From the NCBI GenBank assembly GCA_046290675.1, contig JBKAHA010000004.1:248001-312000 (forward strand): a stretch of 64,000 nt of DNA, given 5' to 3'. The stretch is from Aureliella sp046290675 (GTDB taxonomy: Bacteria; Planctomycetota; Planctomycetia; Pirellulales; Pirellulaceae). The notes under the pieces were generated by a model that had not been told where the DNA came from, did not search any database, and saw only the letters and a program-made list of their open reading frames with translations. The translations under genes and the position numbers were made by a program. Shown here piece by piece: positions 8,780 to 18,080 of this stretch. Position 1 is the first letter of the stretch. Each line of letters opens with the position of its first letter.

Positions 8780-11094
8780 GCGCGCGCTCCCAAGCTAGGA
8801 GCGTGATAACTTGTCGAGTAAGCCAGGGCTTGTTCGCCAAGCAAAATGAGTGCGAGCAGAACGACCAGGAATGTACTGCGAGTAGAATCCTGTGAAGATG
8901 CGCCAAGGTTGCTGACTGCAGTAGCAGTGCGATATTCGAAGTCGATGCCCTTCAATTCACTTCGCAAATCAGATTCGCTGACGGTCTGCAGGTCGCCTTC
9001 CGCGGCTGCCACATTGCGGGCATAGGTTTTGACAATTCGTTCGCCCTGTGCATTGGACATCCAAGTCTCGAAGATGCCCGGGCGAAGCAAGTTGCCGATC
9101 AGATCGCGGTCTTCACCTTGTAAATCAATTCGGATGCCCATCTTCGCAACGTTGCCATCGTTGCTAATTTCAACCGGACGTTTGAGTCGGACTCGGACGC
9201 CCCCACCGCGGGCTGGCAAGAGAATGTCTCCTTCCGGCAAGACCGGTTCACCCGCTTGCGACATTTCGATGCGGGTACCGACTAGACCTGAAGTCGGCGA
9301 CCGACGAAAGCTCCCGAGGTAGCCCAAAGATCGTAGGGTCACGACCACGAAAGTTGGGTCTTGGGCAAACGTGCTCCAATCGGGAGTTAGGCCGGTCAGC
9401 CAAGTCAGAACGCGACCTTCACCGAATGTCTTTTCAAGCAGGAGAGGTCGTTGGTCAGGTCCGCGTGCAATCGTTTGTAGTGGTTGTTCTTCGTTCAGCT
9501 TTAGATTGAGGAGTTGTCGGATCTGGATCAATGAAAATGGAGAGGCTTGCAGACCTAGTAGGGGCTCCATGATGGGGTGGGGTTCGGCTGAAAATTGTGG
9601 AACGTCTCCTGAAGACGCAAGGTTTTCTTGAATCTCAACGACTTCTCCAGGGAAAAGGCCTTGGCCACCTCGGAAAAGCGATTCATTGATGAATTTGAAG
9701 TTCGAATTCCGGCCACACACAAACATGACCCCGCCACCCGCCTTGCAGAAGTCCTCGACTTTGGCGACGGCTTGCGGGTCAAGACGGGGGACATCAAGGA
9801 GAATGATGGACTCGTAGTCGGATAAGGCTTCAGGTGCGACATCACGCAAGAATGCGGCGTCTTGCTGATCGATGTTCAGGCCCGTTGTCAGGCTAGGACT
9901 CGGTCGTATGACGTTCTCGAAGAAGAAGGCGTTCGACTGATCGACTTCGCCATCGATGACTAAAACCTGCTGGGAATCCTTGATCTCAATGCGGCACCAG
10001 CGAGCATTATCTTCGGAAAGCGAGTCGTCATCGAGCTTGGCTTGGACAATGTGACTACCTGGAATTCCAAAGATAACCTGTGTTTGACGGGTGACCGTTT
10101 CACCGGGGGCGATCTGCTCAATAACGACGGAAGGTAGGTCCAGAGAGTCACCTGAGAAATCTTGATCTACTCTCGGCTCGCCTCCGCGCTGCGGATAGGT
10201 AACAGCTTGCAACCGCACGATCACGTTCTTGGCCGGCTGGTTAGTTCGATTGCGGATTTGAAATCGAACCAACAGGGGGACTCCGGCGGCCCAAACTTCT
10301 TGCTCTGGAGTCAATGAAACTAAGCTAAGGTTGTCAGAAGCGTCCGAGGAACAGTCCACCAGATGGACTTCGGCGTTGTTCTGTGAAATTGGAAGGAGTT
10401 GATTTCGAATCTCGTCGGCTTCGGCGAACTCATTTCGTCGAAAATCCGATAGAAGATAAACCTCGGAGGTTTGATTATTGGCCTCGGAGATCGACGCGCT
10501 TATCAACTGCAAAGCGGGTGTCGCCGTGAGTGCGAGAGGCGTGGGGGTCGATGCATTAGTCCGGTCAAGCAGTTGCTTCGAAGAGGAGTTGACGCTTACT
10601 CCAAGGAGATCCGCAGCTGTGTCTAGGCGACTTTGATCTTCCGATTCAGCCAGAGCCAACGTCGCTCGACTCCAACGCACGAGCGTCAACTGATGTTGAC
10701 CCTGTCTTTTGCCAATGGATTGGATAAGGCCGTTAAGTGCTTGAAGTGCGTTGTTATAAGCAGTGCCGTCGTCGAGCGATTCGCCCATCGAGTAACTGTC
10801 GTCGAGCAGTACATAATGATGTGTCGTACTACCCCCGAACCAATTTAGCCATTCCGATGCACTGACCCATTTGGCCAACATCATGACCATCAACAACATG
10901 GCTAGCATTCGGCTTGCAAGCAGAAGCCATTGTTTGAACGTGACCCAACGCTTGTTCTTGCGATGGCTTTCGAGCAAAAAATCCATCGCAGCCCATTCCA
11001 CGCGGCGATGGCGCAACATGTTGATCAGGTGTATCAGAATCGGTACACCGATCAGCAGGAAACCCCATGTCAACGGTTGGAATAGAAACTGCAT
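8776..11094 (-). CDS. BatA-like membrane protein with VWA domain
   Basis: 772 residues. The N-terminus (FQPLTWGFLLIGVPILIHLINMLRH, about residues 5-29, given here only as the BatA-type hydrophobic segment) matches the N-terminal double-membrane-spanning BatA region (TIGR02226 type), with a second helix near 55-78. A VWA domain with the MIDAS-like DDSYSMG begins about residue 97. Later beta-rich regions include an amidotransferase-like segment starting QVLVIDGEVD near 380, and a C-terminal helix lies near 745-762. It follows the DUF58 gene after 66 bases and overlaps the next gene by four. In other bacteria Bat proteins work with MoxR ATPases in envelope stress and aerotolerance; the substrate here is unknown. 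Confidence 0.9.
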   Translation of the reverse strand: MQFLFQPLTWGFLLIGVPILIHLINMLRHRRVEWAAMDFLLESHRKNKRWVTFKQWLLLASRMLAMLLMVMMLAKWVSASEWLNWFGGSTTHHYVLLDDSYSMGESLDDGTAYNNALQALNGLIQSIGKRQGQHQLTLVRWSRATLALAESEDQSRLDTAADLLGVSVNSSSKQLLDRTNASTPTPLALTATPALQLISASISEANNQTSEVYLLSDFRRNEFAEADEIRNQLLPISQNNAEVHLVDCSSDASDNLSLVSLTPEQEVWAAGVPLLVRFQIRNRTNQPAKNVIVRLQAVTYPQRGGEPRVDQDFSGDSLDLPSVVIEQIAPGETVTRQTQVIFGIPGSHIVQAKLDDDSLSEDNARWCRIEIKDSQQVLVIDGEVDQSNAFFFENVIRPSPSLTTGLNIDQQDAAFLRDVAPEALSDYESIILLDVPRLDPQAVAKVEDFCKAGGGVMFVCGRNSNFKFINESLFRGGQGLFPGEVVEIQENLASSGDVPQFSAEPHPIMEPLLGLQASPFSLIQIRQLLNLKLNEEQPLQTIARGPDQRPLLLEKTFGEGRVLTWLTGLTPDWSTFAQDPTFVVVTLRSLGYLGSFRRSPTSGLVGTRIEMSQAGEPVLPEGDILLPARGGGVRVRLKRPVEISNDGNVAKMGIRIDLQGEDRDLIGNLLRPGIFETWMSNAQGERIVKTYARNVAAAEGDLQTVSESDLRSELKGIDFEYRTATAVSNLGASSQDSTRSTFLVVLLALILLGEQALAYSTSYHAPSLGARA

Positions 11095-11160
11095 TGCCTA
11101 AGCCCGATTCTCCTGGGAATTCATCCTGCACTTTGCCTACAGTGTGTGTTCTAAACGGTG

Positions 11161-12060
11161 TCAGGAGCGAACGGCTGCCGTGCGTTCGCTTAGAATCTTT
11201 GCCAACACTGCATCCGGTGCATCGCTGGTTCGAACAAAAATGTAGTCGCTTCGTGATCCCGCGCAAGATCGACGAACACGTTCTAGGAAGCGGTTCAACG
11301 ACTCGAGGTAACCTTCCCTTAGAGCTCGAGGATTGCAGGCGAGCTGTTTAGGGATCTCAAGTCCTTCGAACTTGGTGGGGTCTGCAAATGGGAAATCGAC
11401 TTCATCATCATCGAGGATATGTAATACCATCACGTCGTGTCCCGCTTTGCGAAGCGTGTTGATCCCACGGAGGGTGCTTTCTTCAGAACCAAGCAAGTCA
11501 CTGATTAGGACCATCAGCCCCCGTCTCGGAAAAGCCTGCACAATATCGCGGAACACCGAGTCAAGGTCCGTCGCATTGTCGGGACTGGCTTCTTCGAAAG
11601 AAGCTAGCAGGTCACGCAGGTGATTTTGGCTGGTGCGCAACGGAACACGCGACCGAATTTGGGTGTCAAACATGACGCTGCCGACGGCGTCCTGCTGTTT
11701 CAGCACTAGCAATGCAAGGCAAGCCGCAAGCGTGCACGCATATTCGAATTTAGTTCCGTGCCGGCGACCGTATCTCATACTGGCAGAACTGTCGATCAAC
11801 AAACTGCAGCGAAGATTGGTGTCTTCTTCATACTGCTTGATGACCAAGCGATCCTGTCTCGCCCAGACCTTCCAATCCACATGACGGACGTCGTCACCGG
11901 GAACGTACTGGCGATGCTGCACGAACTCCACGGATTGGCCGAAATAGGGACTGCGGTGGGAACCGGAAAGAAACCCCTCGACAATCTGCCGAGCTTTCAA
12001 CTCCAGACGCTGTACCCGTTTGACTGCCTCAGGAGGCAAAAATCTTTTGGAAGCGGGCAT
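11161..12060 (-). CDS. DUF58 family protein with VWA-like fold
   Basis: 299 residues, the normal size for the family. The DUF58 core signature HVDWKVWARQDRLVIKQYEE is at about residues 60-79, followed by LLIDSSASMRYG, a VWA MIDAS-like DxSxS motif, near 87-98. A second conserved segment, LMVLISDLLGS, lies near 180. No membrane segment is seen. The start overlaps the end of moxR by 32 bases, as is common in moxR-DUF58 pairs. DUF58 proteins are regular partners of MoxR AAA+ ATPases; the sequence supports that pairing but not a specific substrate. Confidence 0.95.
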   Translation of the reverse strand: MPASKRFLPPEAVKRVQRLELKARQIVEGFLSGSHRSPYFGQSVEFVQHRQYVPGDDVRHVDWKVWARQDRLVIKQYEEDTNLRCSLLIDSSASMRYGRRHGTKFEYACTLAACLALLVLKQQDAVGSVMFDTQIRSRVPLRTSQNHLRDLLASFEEASPDNATDLDSVFRDIVQAFPRRGLMVLISDLLGSEESTLRGINTLRKAGHDVMVLHILDDDEVDFPFADPTKFEGLEIPKQLACNPRALREGYLESLNRFLERVRRSCAGSRSDYIFVRTSDAPDAVLAKILSERTAAVRS

Positions 12061-13084
12061 CGCGAGTCAATTCATCTTCGGCGGTCGGTGTTTCCTCAAT
12101 TAATCGATCGATGACATCATCGGTCGAAATCCCATCGCTCTCTGCTGCGAAAGTAACAACCATTCGGTGGCGAAGGACGGGACGCGCGAGTGCTTGAATG
12201 TCTTCGACGGTCACATGGGTTCTACCATTCAGTAGGGCGCGAGCTTTGCCGCCAAGCACTAAATTTTGGACGGCTCTAGGACCGGCACCCCATCCGATTT
12301 GATCCTGAACAAATTCGGGGATGCCATCGCTGCCGACCCGCGTCTGTCGAACGATCGTCAGTGCATACCGAATCACGTGATCGGATACGGGCACGCTTCG
12401 GACTAAGTCCTGGAGCCCACGGATCTCTTCCCCTGTCAGGACGGAGTCAATTTGGGAGTCGAGTTTCGCAGTTGTTCGACGGGCGACCTCAAATTCGTCG
12501 TCAAACGACGGATAGTCGACCAACACTTTGAACATGAAACGATCTTGTTGTGCCTCGGGAAGCGGATACGTCCCTTCCTGCTCAATTGGGTTCTGCGTTG
12601 CCAACACAAAGAATGGATCGCTGAGCTGGTGTCGAACGCGGCCAACAGTCACTTGCCGCTCCTGCATGGCTTCTAGGAGAGCTGCTTGAGTCTTAGGTGG
12701 CGTACGGTTGATTTCGTCGGCCAGAATGACGTTGGCGAACAATGGTCCTTCCATGAATCGCCGCTCTAAGGCCCCTCCGGGCTTTTCCTCGATGACCTCG
12801 GTACCGGTGATGTCCGCTGGCATTAAGTCCGGCGTGAACTGAATCCGACTGAATGAGAGATTCAGTGTCTGTGCCAAGCTGCTGATCAAAAGCGTCTTCG
12901 CTAGGCCAGGCACTCCTTCGAGCATGCAATGTCCGCGGCTAAAGATGCTGATGAGCAGCTCATCAACAACTTCTTGTTGGCCAACAATGACTTTTCCAAG
13001 TTGCTGGAGCACTGCCTCACGTGCAGCTTGCAGCTTATCGATTGAGCCGGAATCAATCTCCGGACCTGCTTCATTCTCACCCAT
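12029..13084 (-). CDS. moxR: MoxR family AAA+ ATPase
   Basis: 351 residues. Walker A GVPGLAKT lies near 57-64 and Walker B VILADEINRTPPKTQAALLE near 118-137. A sensor-1-type VLATQNPIEQEGTYPLPEAQ is near 160-179, followed by QDRF containing the arginine-finger candidate. The C-terminal lid (AAA_lid_2) ends in FQKIFAS. It is first in the six-gene minus-strand cluster. MoxR ATPases act as ATP-driven chaperones that mature VWA-domain or metal-dependent complexes. The leader upstream (13085-13547) contains a degenerate 32-bp tandem repeat and no clear terminator after the preceding ligase gene. Confidence 0.96.
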   Translation of the reverse strand: MGENEAGPEIDSGSIDKLQAAREAVLQQLGKVIVGQQEVVDELLISIFSRGHCMLEGVPGLAKTLLISSLAQTLNLSFSRIQFTPDLMPADITGTEVIEEKPGGALERRFMEGPLFANVILADEINRTPPKTQAALLEAMQERQVTVGRVRHQLSDPFFVLATQNPIEQEGTYPLPEAQQDRFMFKVLVDYPSFDDEFEVARRTTAKLDSQIDSVLTGEEIRGLQDLVRSVPVSDHVIRYALTIVRQTRVGSDGIPEFVQDQIGWGAGPRAVQNLVLGGKARALLNGRTHVTVEDIQALARPVLRHRMVVTFAAESDGISTDDVIDRLIEETPTAEDELTRDARFQKIFAS

Positions 13085-13547
13085 TCAGTAATCCTGACTG
13101 AAGTCTATAAAGTCGTAACAGTGAGTGTTTTGGGGTTAGCAATGACAGAAATGCAAAGGAGCAACAAAATTGCGAATGGCACAGGACTCGTACTTGCGCA
13201 ATCCATTGATCCTACGACCGGCAATGAACCGGCGTTCAGACGCAAACGACCGGCGAACAGCCGAAGTCCAGACTAAAACGAACGGCAAACAGCCGAAGTT
13301 CAGTCGCAAAGTTGATCGAGAGGAAGCTTCCCAGGGCGGAAAAACCCTCCTAGTTCCACCAGTTCACCATTGTTAGTCTGAGGGACTTTGCTGCGAAATA
13401 CTAGACCGCCTCGAAAATTTTAGGGGCTACGGATCCGTGAGTTAGTCGGTCAGCTCATCGGATCGGGAGGCCAAGCGGGGATGCTCCAGTCATGGAATGT
13501 TCTTCTGGGTCGTGCAGAGACCTCAAGTGCTGCCCAGGGATGCGGAT
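13085..13547. other. Intergenic region upstream of moxR with degenerate tandem repeat
   Basis: 463 bases between the end of the lipoate-ligase-like gene and the moxR start. It holds the 32-bp repeat at 13234-13311 (listed separately). The plus-strand frame across it (13170-13376) encodes a basic low-complexity peptide with no family features and is probably non-coding. The moxR promoter should lie here, but no clear -35/-10 pair was identified. Confidence 0.6.
13234..13311. repeat. Degenerate 32-bp tandem repeat (about 2.4 copies)
   Basis: Copies at 13234-13265, 13266-13297 and a partial at 13298-13311. They share the ends GTTCAG/GTCCAG and the core ACGAACGGCAAACAGCCGAA or ACGACCGGCGAACAGCCGAA. 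It lies upstream of moxR. Confidence 0.75.
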
Positions 13548-14306
13548 TTACCGGGACTGAATCCAAGCTGAAGTGCGGTACTTCTCTTGGGCAAGCGTCC
13601 TGCTTTCGATCCGAGCCTTGTTGACATAATCCAGTTCCTTCGGTGTCGACGGGGCGGTTGCTTGCCAGCTTTCCTTCAGAGCTGCCGCAAGCTCGTTCCG
13701 GTCTATTGCTAAGTTGGTCAAGAAGTCGGCGTGAGATCTCTTTTGTCGATAGCCTGGTTCCCGGGGTGGGTGGTTGAGAAACTGGCTGACAAGATCCAGA
13801 TTCATGTTCAGAAGCAAGGTGCCGTGATACAGCAAGTAGTCGCGGGAAATACGCAGAGCGTTACCGCTGGTTTTTCGGTTTCCAATGACAAGGTCGCAGA
13901 TGCCATCGATCGAGACGGAGCCATTGAGTTGCGATGTTGCGTTGAGAACACGGCTCATTACGAATTCGTGAGCTTGGTCAACGCCACGCAAAGATGGGCG
14001 TTTCTTAAGCGAGAGGCACACTGCATAGAACATGCAGCCTTTCGCCGCCAAAATTGTTGCCCCGCCGCTGATGCGACGAAAGATCTCCACGCCAGCCTGA
14101 TCACAAGCTGTGACATTGGCTTCCTCTGAATACTTGCTACCGCGCCCCAAGACAACGAAGGTTTCTCGGGCGTCCCAGAGGCGGAGCGTCTCGGGGGAAG
14201 CTTCGTTTTCGGGGGAAGCTTCGCTTTGATCCGCCAGTGAGAGTAACGTTTCTTCAAACGCCAAGTTGGATGCGACTGTGGGGAGGGTTTCGTCAACGAA
14301 AATCAA
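13548..14306 (-). CDS. Lipoate-protein ligase A / BPL-LplA-LipB family protein
   Basis: 252 residues, one catalytic domain without the C-terminal accessory domain of E. coli LplA. The lipoyl-transferase signature RRISGGATILAAKG lies near residues 76-89, and the GNRKTSGNALR segment near 142-152 carries the Lys expected to bind the acyl-adenylate. A YHGTLLLN motif follows near 159-166. The usual RRxSGGGxVxH pattern is altered, with Ala in place of the His, so ligase versus acyltransferase or amidotransferase activity is open. Residues about 32-44 contain an EASPEN/EASPET duplication from an 18-bp in-frame repeat. It is separated from the moxR operon by 463 bases and is likely its own unit. Confidence 0.85.
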   Translation of the reverse strand: MIFVDETLPTVASNLAFEETLLSLADQSEASPENEASPETLRLWDARETFVVLGRGSKYSEEANVTACDQAGVEIFRRISGGATILAAKGCMFYAVCLSLKKRPSLRGVDQAHEFVMSRVLNATSQLNGSVSIDGICDLVIGNRKTSGNALRISRDYLLYHGTLLLNMNLDLVSQFLNHPPREPGYRQKRSHADFLTNLAIDRNELAAALKESWQATAPSTPKELDYVNKARIESRTLAQEKYRTSAWIQSR

Positions 14307-14810
14307 AAGACTGGGCCCTTGGGAATGTGACCGTCCATCAGTAATGCGGCATTCGGATTGGGGTCAGTGGATTCCTGGTTCGGCGCAGATCAGACCACCC
14401 GCAGCGCGGTAACCGTTTTTCGAATGCACTGGTAAACCTTAACACAAGATTGGCTTAGCCCAATAGCGTAGCCTTTGAGGGGATGCCGCTTTCTATTTCA
14501 GGTCGTTGTCTTCGTTTTCGATGACAAGATGTGTGCGCTTATGCCTTTGCAGACTCAGTTGGACTCTCGAAGACTTTTGAGACCATGCAAGGCCTAAGGG
14601 CCACTCGGTCATGGAAGATCGATTTTGCACTGCTGCTTAGCCAGGGCTGTCATCTTTAGGTAGAGATCGTCATTGGCGGCGTCAGACGCGTAGGAAACGC
14701 ATTGCACATTTTGATCCTTTGCGTCAAGCGTCGAGTCGAATTGGAATCAGTATGGCGAGCCCACGCTGTCCATTTGCTCTCGCTTCTAGGCACTCGAAAC
14801 TGGCAGCGCC
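14307..14810. other. Intergenic region between lipoate ligase and ftsK
   Basis: 504 bases between divergently transcribed genes. It should contain promoters for both, but no convincing -35/-10 pair, tRNA or hairpin was identified. There is no clear ribosome binding site before the ftsK ATG. Confidence 0.5.
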
Positions 14811-17759
14811 ATGACCGATGAACGACAGATTGAATTCGACGTGGAAGCGATTCTGCTGACTGCTATCTGCGTATTCCTTTGGCTGTGTTTGCTAACGTTT
14901 GATCCTGCCGACAGCGTAGGGCCCCTTCCAGGACCATTAGCACAGTTCTTGCCCGTCGACACGTTTGTCTATCCAGCCAACGAGGATATCCAGAACGCTT
15001 GTGGATGGTTTGGAGCCTTGGTTGCACAGCTACTGATCCATGGCCTAGGAATCGGCTCCGTTCTAGTCGTGCTCGGGCTGACGGTGCTTGCCGCGTGGAT
15101 GTTTCGAGTTCAGCAAAACTACGTGCGCGTGTCGCGACAAATCGGCTGGATCTTGATCATTATTGCGACCACTACATTCGTAGCGCTCGTTGAGCTTCCT
15201 ACACCGCTGGCACCCATGATCGGCTCGGGGGGGTATCTCGGTGCGATGACTTCAACATGGTTGCATGAGCATTTCGCTTTCCTAGGTAGTCTCATTCTGA
15301 CGACGGCCATCCTGTTTGCCGGACTTCTGCTAAGCACTGACTATATCGTCATGCGCGGGCTCGGCTGGATGTTGTGGGGGAGCGTCTCTGTTGCGACAAC
15401 AGCGGCAGAAGCAACGAAGGGGAAGGTTGCATTGCCAACCGGGCGACTGCGCAATGGTCGAAGACGCATAAGCGATGTGGAAGAAGGTGTTCAACTCGAA
15501 GGAGTTGAACGCGAAGGCGCTAGTGCGGATGGCGAGGGTGATGTTCCCATTCGGATTCGAGGCAAGAATCGCAACGAGTCCGAAATGGACGCGGCCTCAG
15601 AGAATGTACGTCCGGCGGTTGGGTTGCTTGGTGGCCTGCGCTCTGCAATCGGGGCATTGGCTTCTAAGTCTCTAACGCGCCCAGCGGAAGAATTGGACGA
15701 AACGGAGGAGTACGAAGAGGGCTACGAAGAAGGCGACGAAACGGTCGACTCCAGAGTCTCTGCCGAGGAGGAGTACTACGACGACGCTGTAGACGATCCT
15801 GCTGAGCATCGCGAGATTGAGACGGAGGACGAGACGCTGCAGGTGCGCTCGGATCCTTCGCATGCGGAAGAAGAACCGGCAGATGAACCGTTGCTTGTCA
15901 AAACCCCCGCGAGCAAGCGTAGCAAGAAAGCGGCCGCACCAGAGTCGGACGACCCTCTTGCACACCTGGACGACACGAAACTGCCAGCCGGTTCAGAGGA
16001 ATATGTTCTGCCTGGGCACGATCTGCTCCTTGAGAGTGATGACGTCGATTTTGAAACGCAGACGGTTGAGGTTCGACGCAAAGCGAAGATCCTCGAGAAA
16101 ACATTCAAAGACTTTGGGTTCAACGTCCGCGTCGTAGAAATCGAAACCGGTCCGGTGATTGCCCAATACGAGGTCGAATTAGAGGCAGGATTGCGGCTGT
16201 CCAAGATCACTGGTTTGGCCGACGACCTGGCAATTGCTCTAAGAGTGCCTAGCGTTCGAATCGTGGCGCCGATCCCAGGAAAGAACACGGTTGGAATTGA
16301 AGTTCCCAATGAAACGCGGCAGGTCGTGCGCCTACGCGAAGTCATCGAGGAATTGGGGGCGAAGCTGAAGAAATTCAAGATCCCGCTTTTCCTCGGGAAA
16401 GACGTATCCGGGAATCCATTGAGTGCGGACCTGGCCACGTTGCCTCACTTGCTGATTGCAGGTCGAACGGGTACCGGTAAGTCGGTTTGTTTAAATTCGA
16501 TCATTGCTTCCATTCTGATGACCAAGCGTCCGGATGAAGTGCGGATGCTAATGATCGACCCCAAGATGGTCGAGCTCAGCGGTTACGGGCGACTGCCGCA
16601 CTTGATGCATCCAGTGGTTACCGACATGAAGAAGGCGGAGGCAATCCTCGCTTGGGCTGTCGATAAGATGGAAGAACGCTATTCACTGCTCGCTCGAGCT
16701 GGAGTGCGTCACATCAGTAGCTACAACGAGCTGGGCCGCGAGGAACTTCTAGATCGTTTACGCCCGGAAACCTCCGAAGAAGCCGACCATATTCCCGACC
16801 ACTTGCCGTTCATTGTTATCGTCGCGGACGAGATGGCAGACTTGATGATGACGGCTGGCAAGGAAGTCGAACAACACATTATCCGGCTCGCGCAAAAGAG
16901 TCGTGCTGTTGGGATTCACTTGATTCTAGCTACGCAGAAACCGACTGTTGACGTTATCACTGGGTTGATCAAGAGTAATTTGCCCGCCCGGATTTCGTTC
17001 CAAGTTGCTAGCCGTACGGACAGCCGCGTTGTCCTGGACGAAATGGGAGCCGACAAACTACTCGGTAATGGGGACATGCTATTCCTGTGGCCAGGTACGA
17101 GTATGCTACTTCGCGGCCAAGGCACCTACATGAGTGACGAGGAGATCAACGCCGTCGTCGATCATTGTAGCACGGGCGAACAAAACTTCGTCAATGAATT
17201 GGTGAACCTGAAGGTCAAGGATGAGGATGGCGAAGAGGTCACACCAGGCGCGCTTAAAAAACGTGATGAGATTTATTCAGCGGCCGTGGATGTGGTCGTT
17301 CGCGAAGGCCGCGGAAGCTGCTCTCTGCTGCAGCGGGCGCTCGGAATTGGTTATGGGCGTGCAGCTCGGTTGATCGACTACATGGCCGAAGATGGCATTG
17401 TTGGTCAGTACAACGGATCCCAAGCCCGAGACGTGCTGTTGTCCGTTGCGGATTGGGAGGCCATGCACAACGGCGGCGATGGTGAGGATTCGACGGGATC
17501 AAGTTCCGCGAGTACGCCTGCCGCAAGTCCACCGAAAAATCGGAATAAGGTTCGCATGGAAGAGCCAGAGCTAGAGGCAGCGCCCATCGCCGCTGGCTCC
17601 CCGGCCGTCGAGGAAGAGACGATGCCGTGGGAAGCAGAATCGGAAGCTGAGACTGAGGACGAATACGAAGTCGCTGATGAATCCGAGGCTGAAGAAGAGG
17701 ACGGCGAATATGAAGTCGAGTACGAGGAAGAAGTCGAGTACGAGGATGCTGAAGACTAG
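14811..17759 (+). CDS. ftsK: FtsK/SpoIIIE family DNA translocase with acidic linker and acidic tail
   Basis: 982 residues. ATP-driven double-stranded DNA pump for chromosome segregation at division. Four to five membrane helices occupy about residues 10-185. An acidic Glu/Asp-rich linker spans about 205-400. The motor carries Walker A GRTGTGKS at 551-558 and Walker B IVIVADEMADL with D673-E674. The C-terminal gamma winged helix (about 818-882) includes EGRGSCSLLQRALGIGYGRA, the region that reads DNA polarity sequences. Unusually, about 95 residues follow gamma and end in a run of Glu, Asp, Tyr and Val; gamma is normally the C-terminus. In planctomycetes that divide without FtsZ, FtsK is one of the few retained division-associated proteins. 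Confidence 0.96.
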   Translation: MTDERQIEFDVEAILLTAICVFLWLCLLTFDPADSVGPLPGPLAQFLPVDTFVYPANEDIQNACGWFGALVAQLLIHGLGIGSVLVVLGLTVLAAWMFRVQQNYVRVSRQIGWILIIIATTTFVALVELPTPLAPMIGSGGYLGAMTSTWLHEHFAFLGSLILTTAILFAGLLLSTDYIVMRGLGWMLWGSVSVATTAAEATKGKVALPTGRLRNGRRRISDVEEGVQLEGVEREGASADGEGDVPIRIRGKNRNESEMDAASENVRPAVGLLGGLRSAIGALASKSLTRPAEELDETEEYEEGYEEGDETVDSRVSAEEEYYDDAVDDPAEHREIETEDETLQVRSDPSHAEEEPADEPLLVKTPASKRSKKAAAPESDDPLAHLDDTKLPAGSEEYVLPGHDLLLESDDVDFETQTVEVRRKAKILEKTFKDFGFNVRVVEIETGPVIAQYEVELEAGLRLSKITGLADDLAIALRVPSVRIVAPIPGKNTVGIEVPNETRQVVRLREVIEELGAKLKKFKIPLFLGKDVSGNPLSADLATLPHLLIAGRTGTGKSVCLNSIIASILMTKRPDEVRMLMIDPKMVELSGYGRLPHLMHPVVTDMKKAEAILAWAVDKMEERYSLLARAGVRHISSYNELGREELLDRLRPETSEEADHIPDHLPFIVIVADEMADLMMTAGKEVEQHIIRLAQKSRAVGIHLILATQKPTVDVITGLIKSNLPARISFQVASRTDSRVVLDEMGADKLLGNGDMLFLWPGTSMLLRGQGTYMSDEEINAVVDHCSTGEQNFVNELVNLKVKDEDGEEVTPGALKKRDEIYSAAVDVVVREGRGSCSLLQRALGIGYGRAARLIDYMAEDGIVGQYNGSQARDVLLSVADWEAMHNGGDGEDSTGSSSASTPAASPPKNRNKVRMEEPELEAAPIAAGSPAVEEETMPWEAESEAETEDEYEVADESEAEEEDGEYEVEYEEEVEYEDAED

Positions 17760-18080
17760 TCTTCTACACCCAGCTTGATGAGACGGTCTAGAATTCGACT
17801 AGCTGCGGCTTTCTAACGGTGGAGCTTCGGCCGCGGATCGTCTGATTCAAGAAAATGGCCAGGCGACTCAACTTGGGGGCGCGAGAATCTGTTTCGAGGC
17901 CAGCGGAGTCGTTGTGATCAGGGAATGACGCTGAAGTCTCGACTGGATAGAATAAGCGTTCTCAGTGAGAAGGCTTTTGCGGCCCAATCTGGCACCATGA
18001 AAGCTCGCTGCTAGAGTCCGCTTATTCTGCCGATAGCTCCTTCGGTTTATCCACCTCGCTTATGGGTTCTCACGGTCCGC
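17760..18080. other. Intergenic region between ftsK and the CdsA-type gene
   Basis: 321 bases between two plus-strand genes. No coding frame, strong hairpin terminator or repeat was recognised. Confidence 0.5.

Noticed and set aside
13170..13376. 68-aa plus-strand gene upstream of moxR
   Set aside because: The peptide is the translation of a degenerate 32-bp repeat and has no protein-like features or conserved start.
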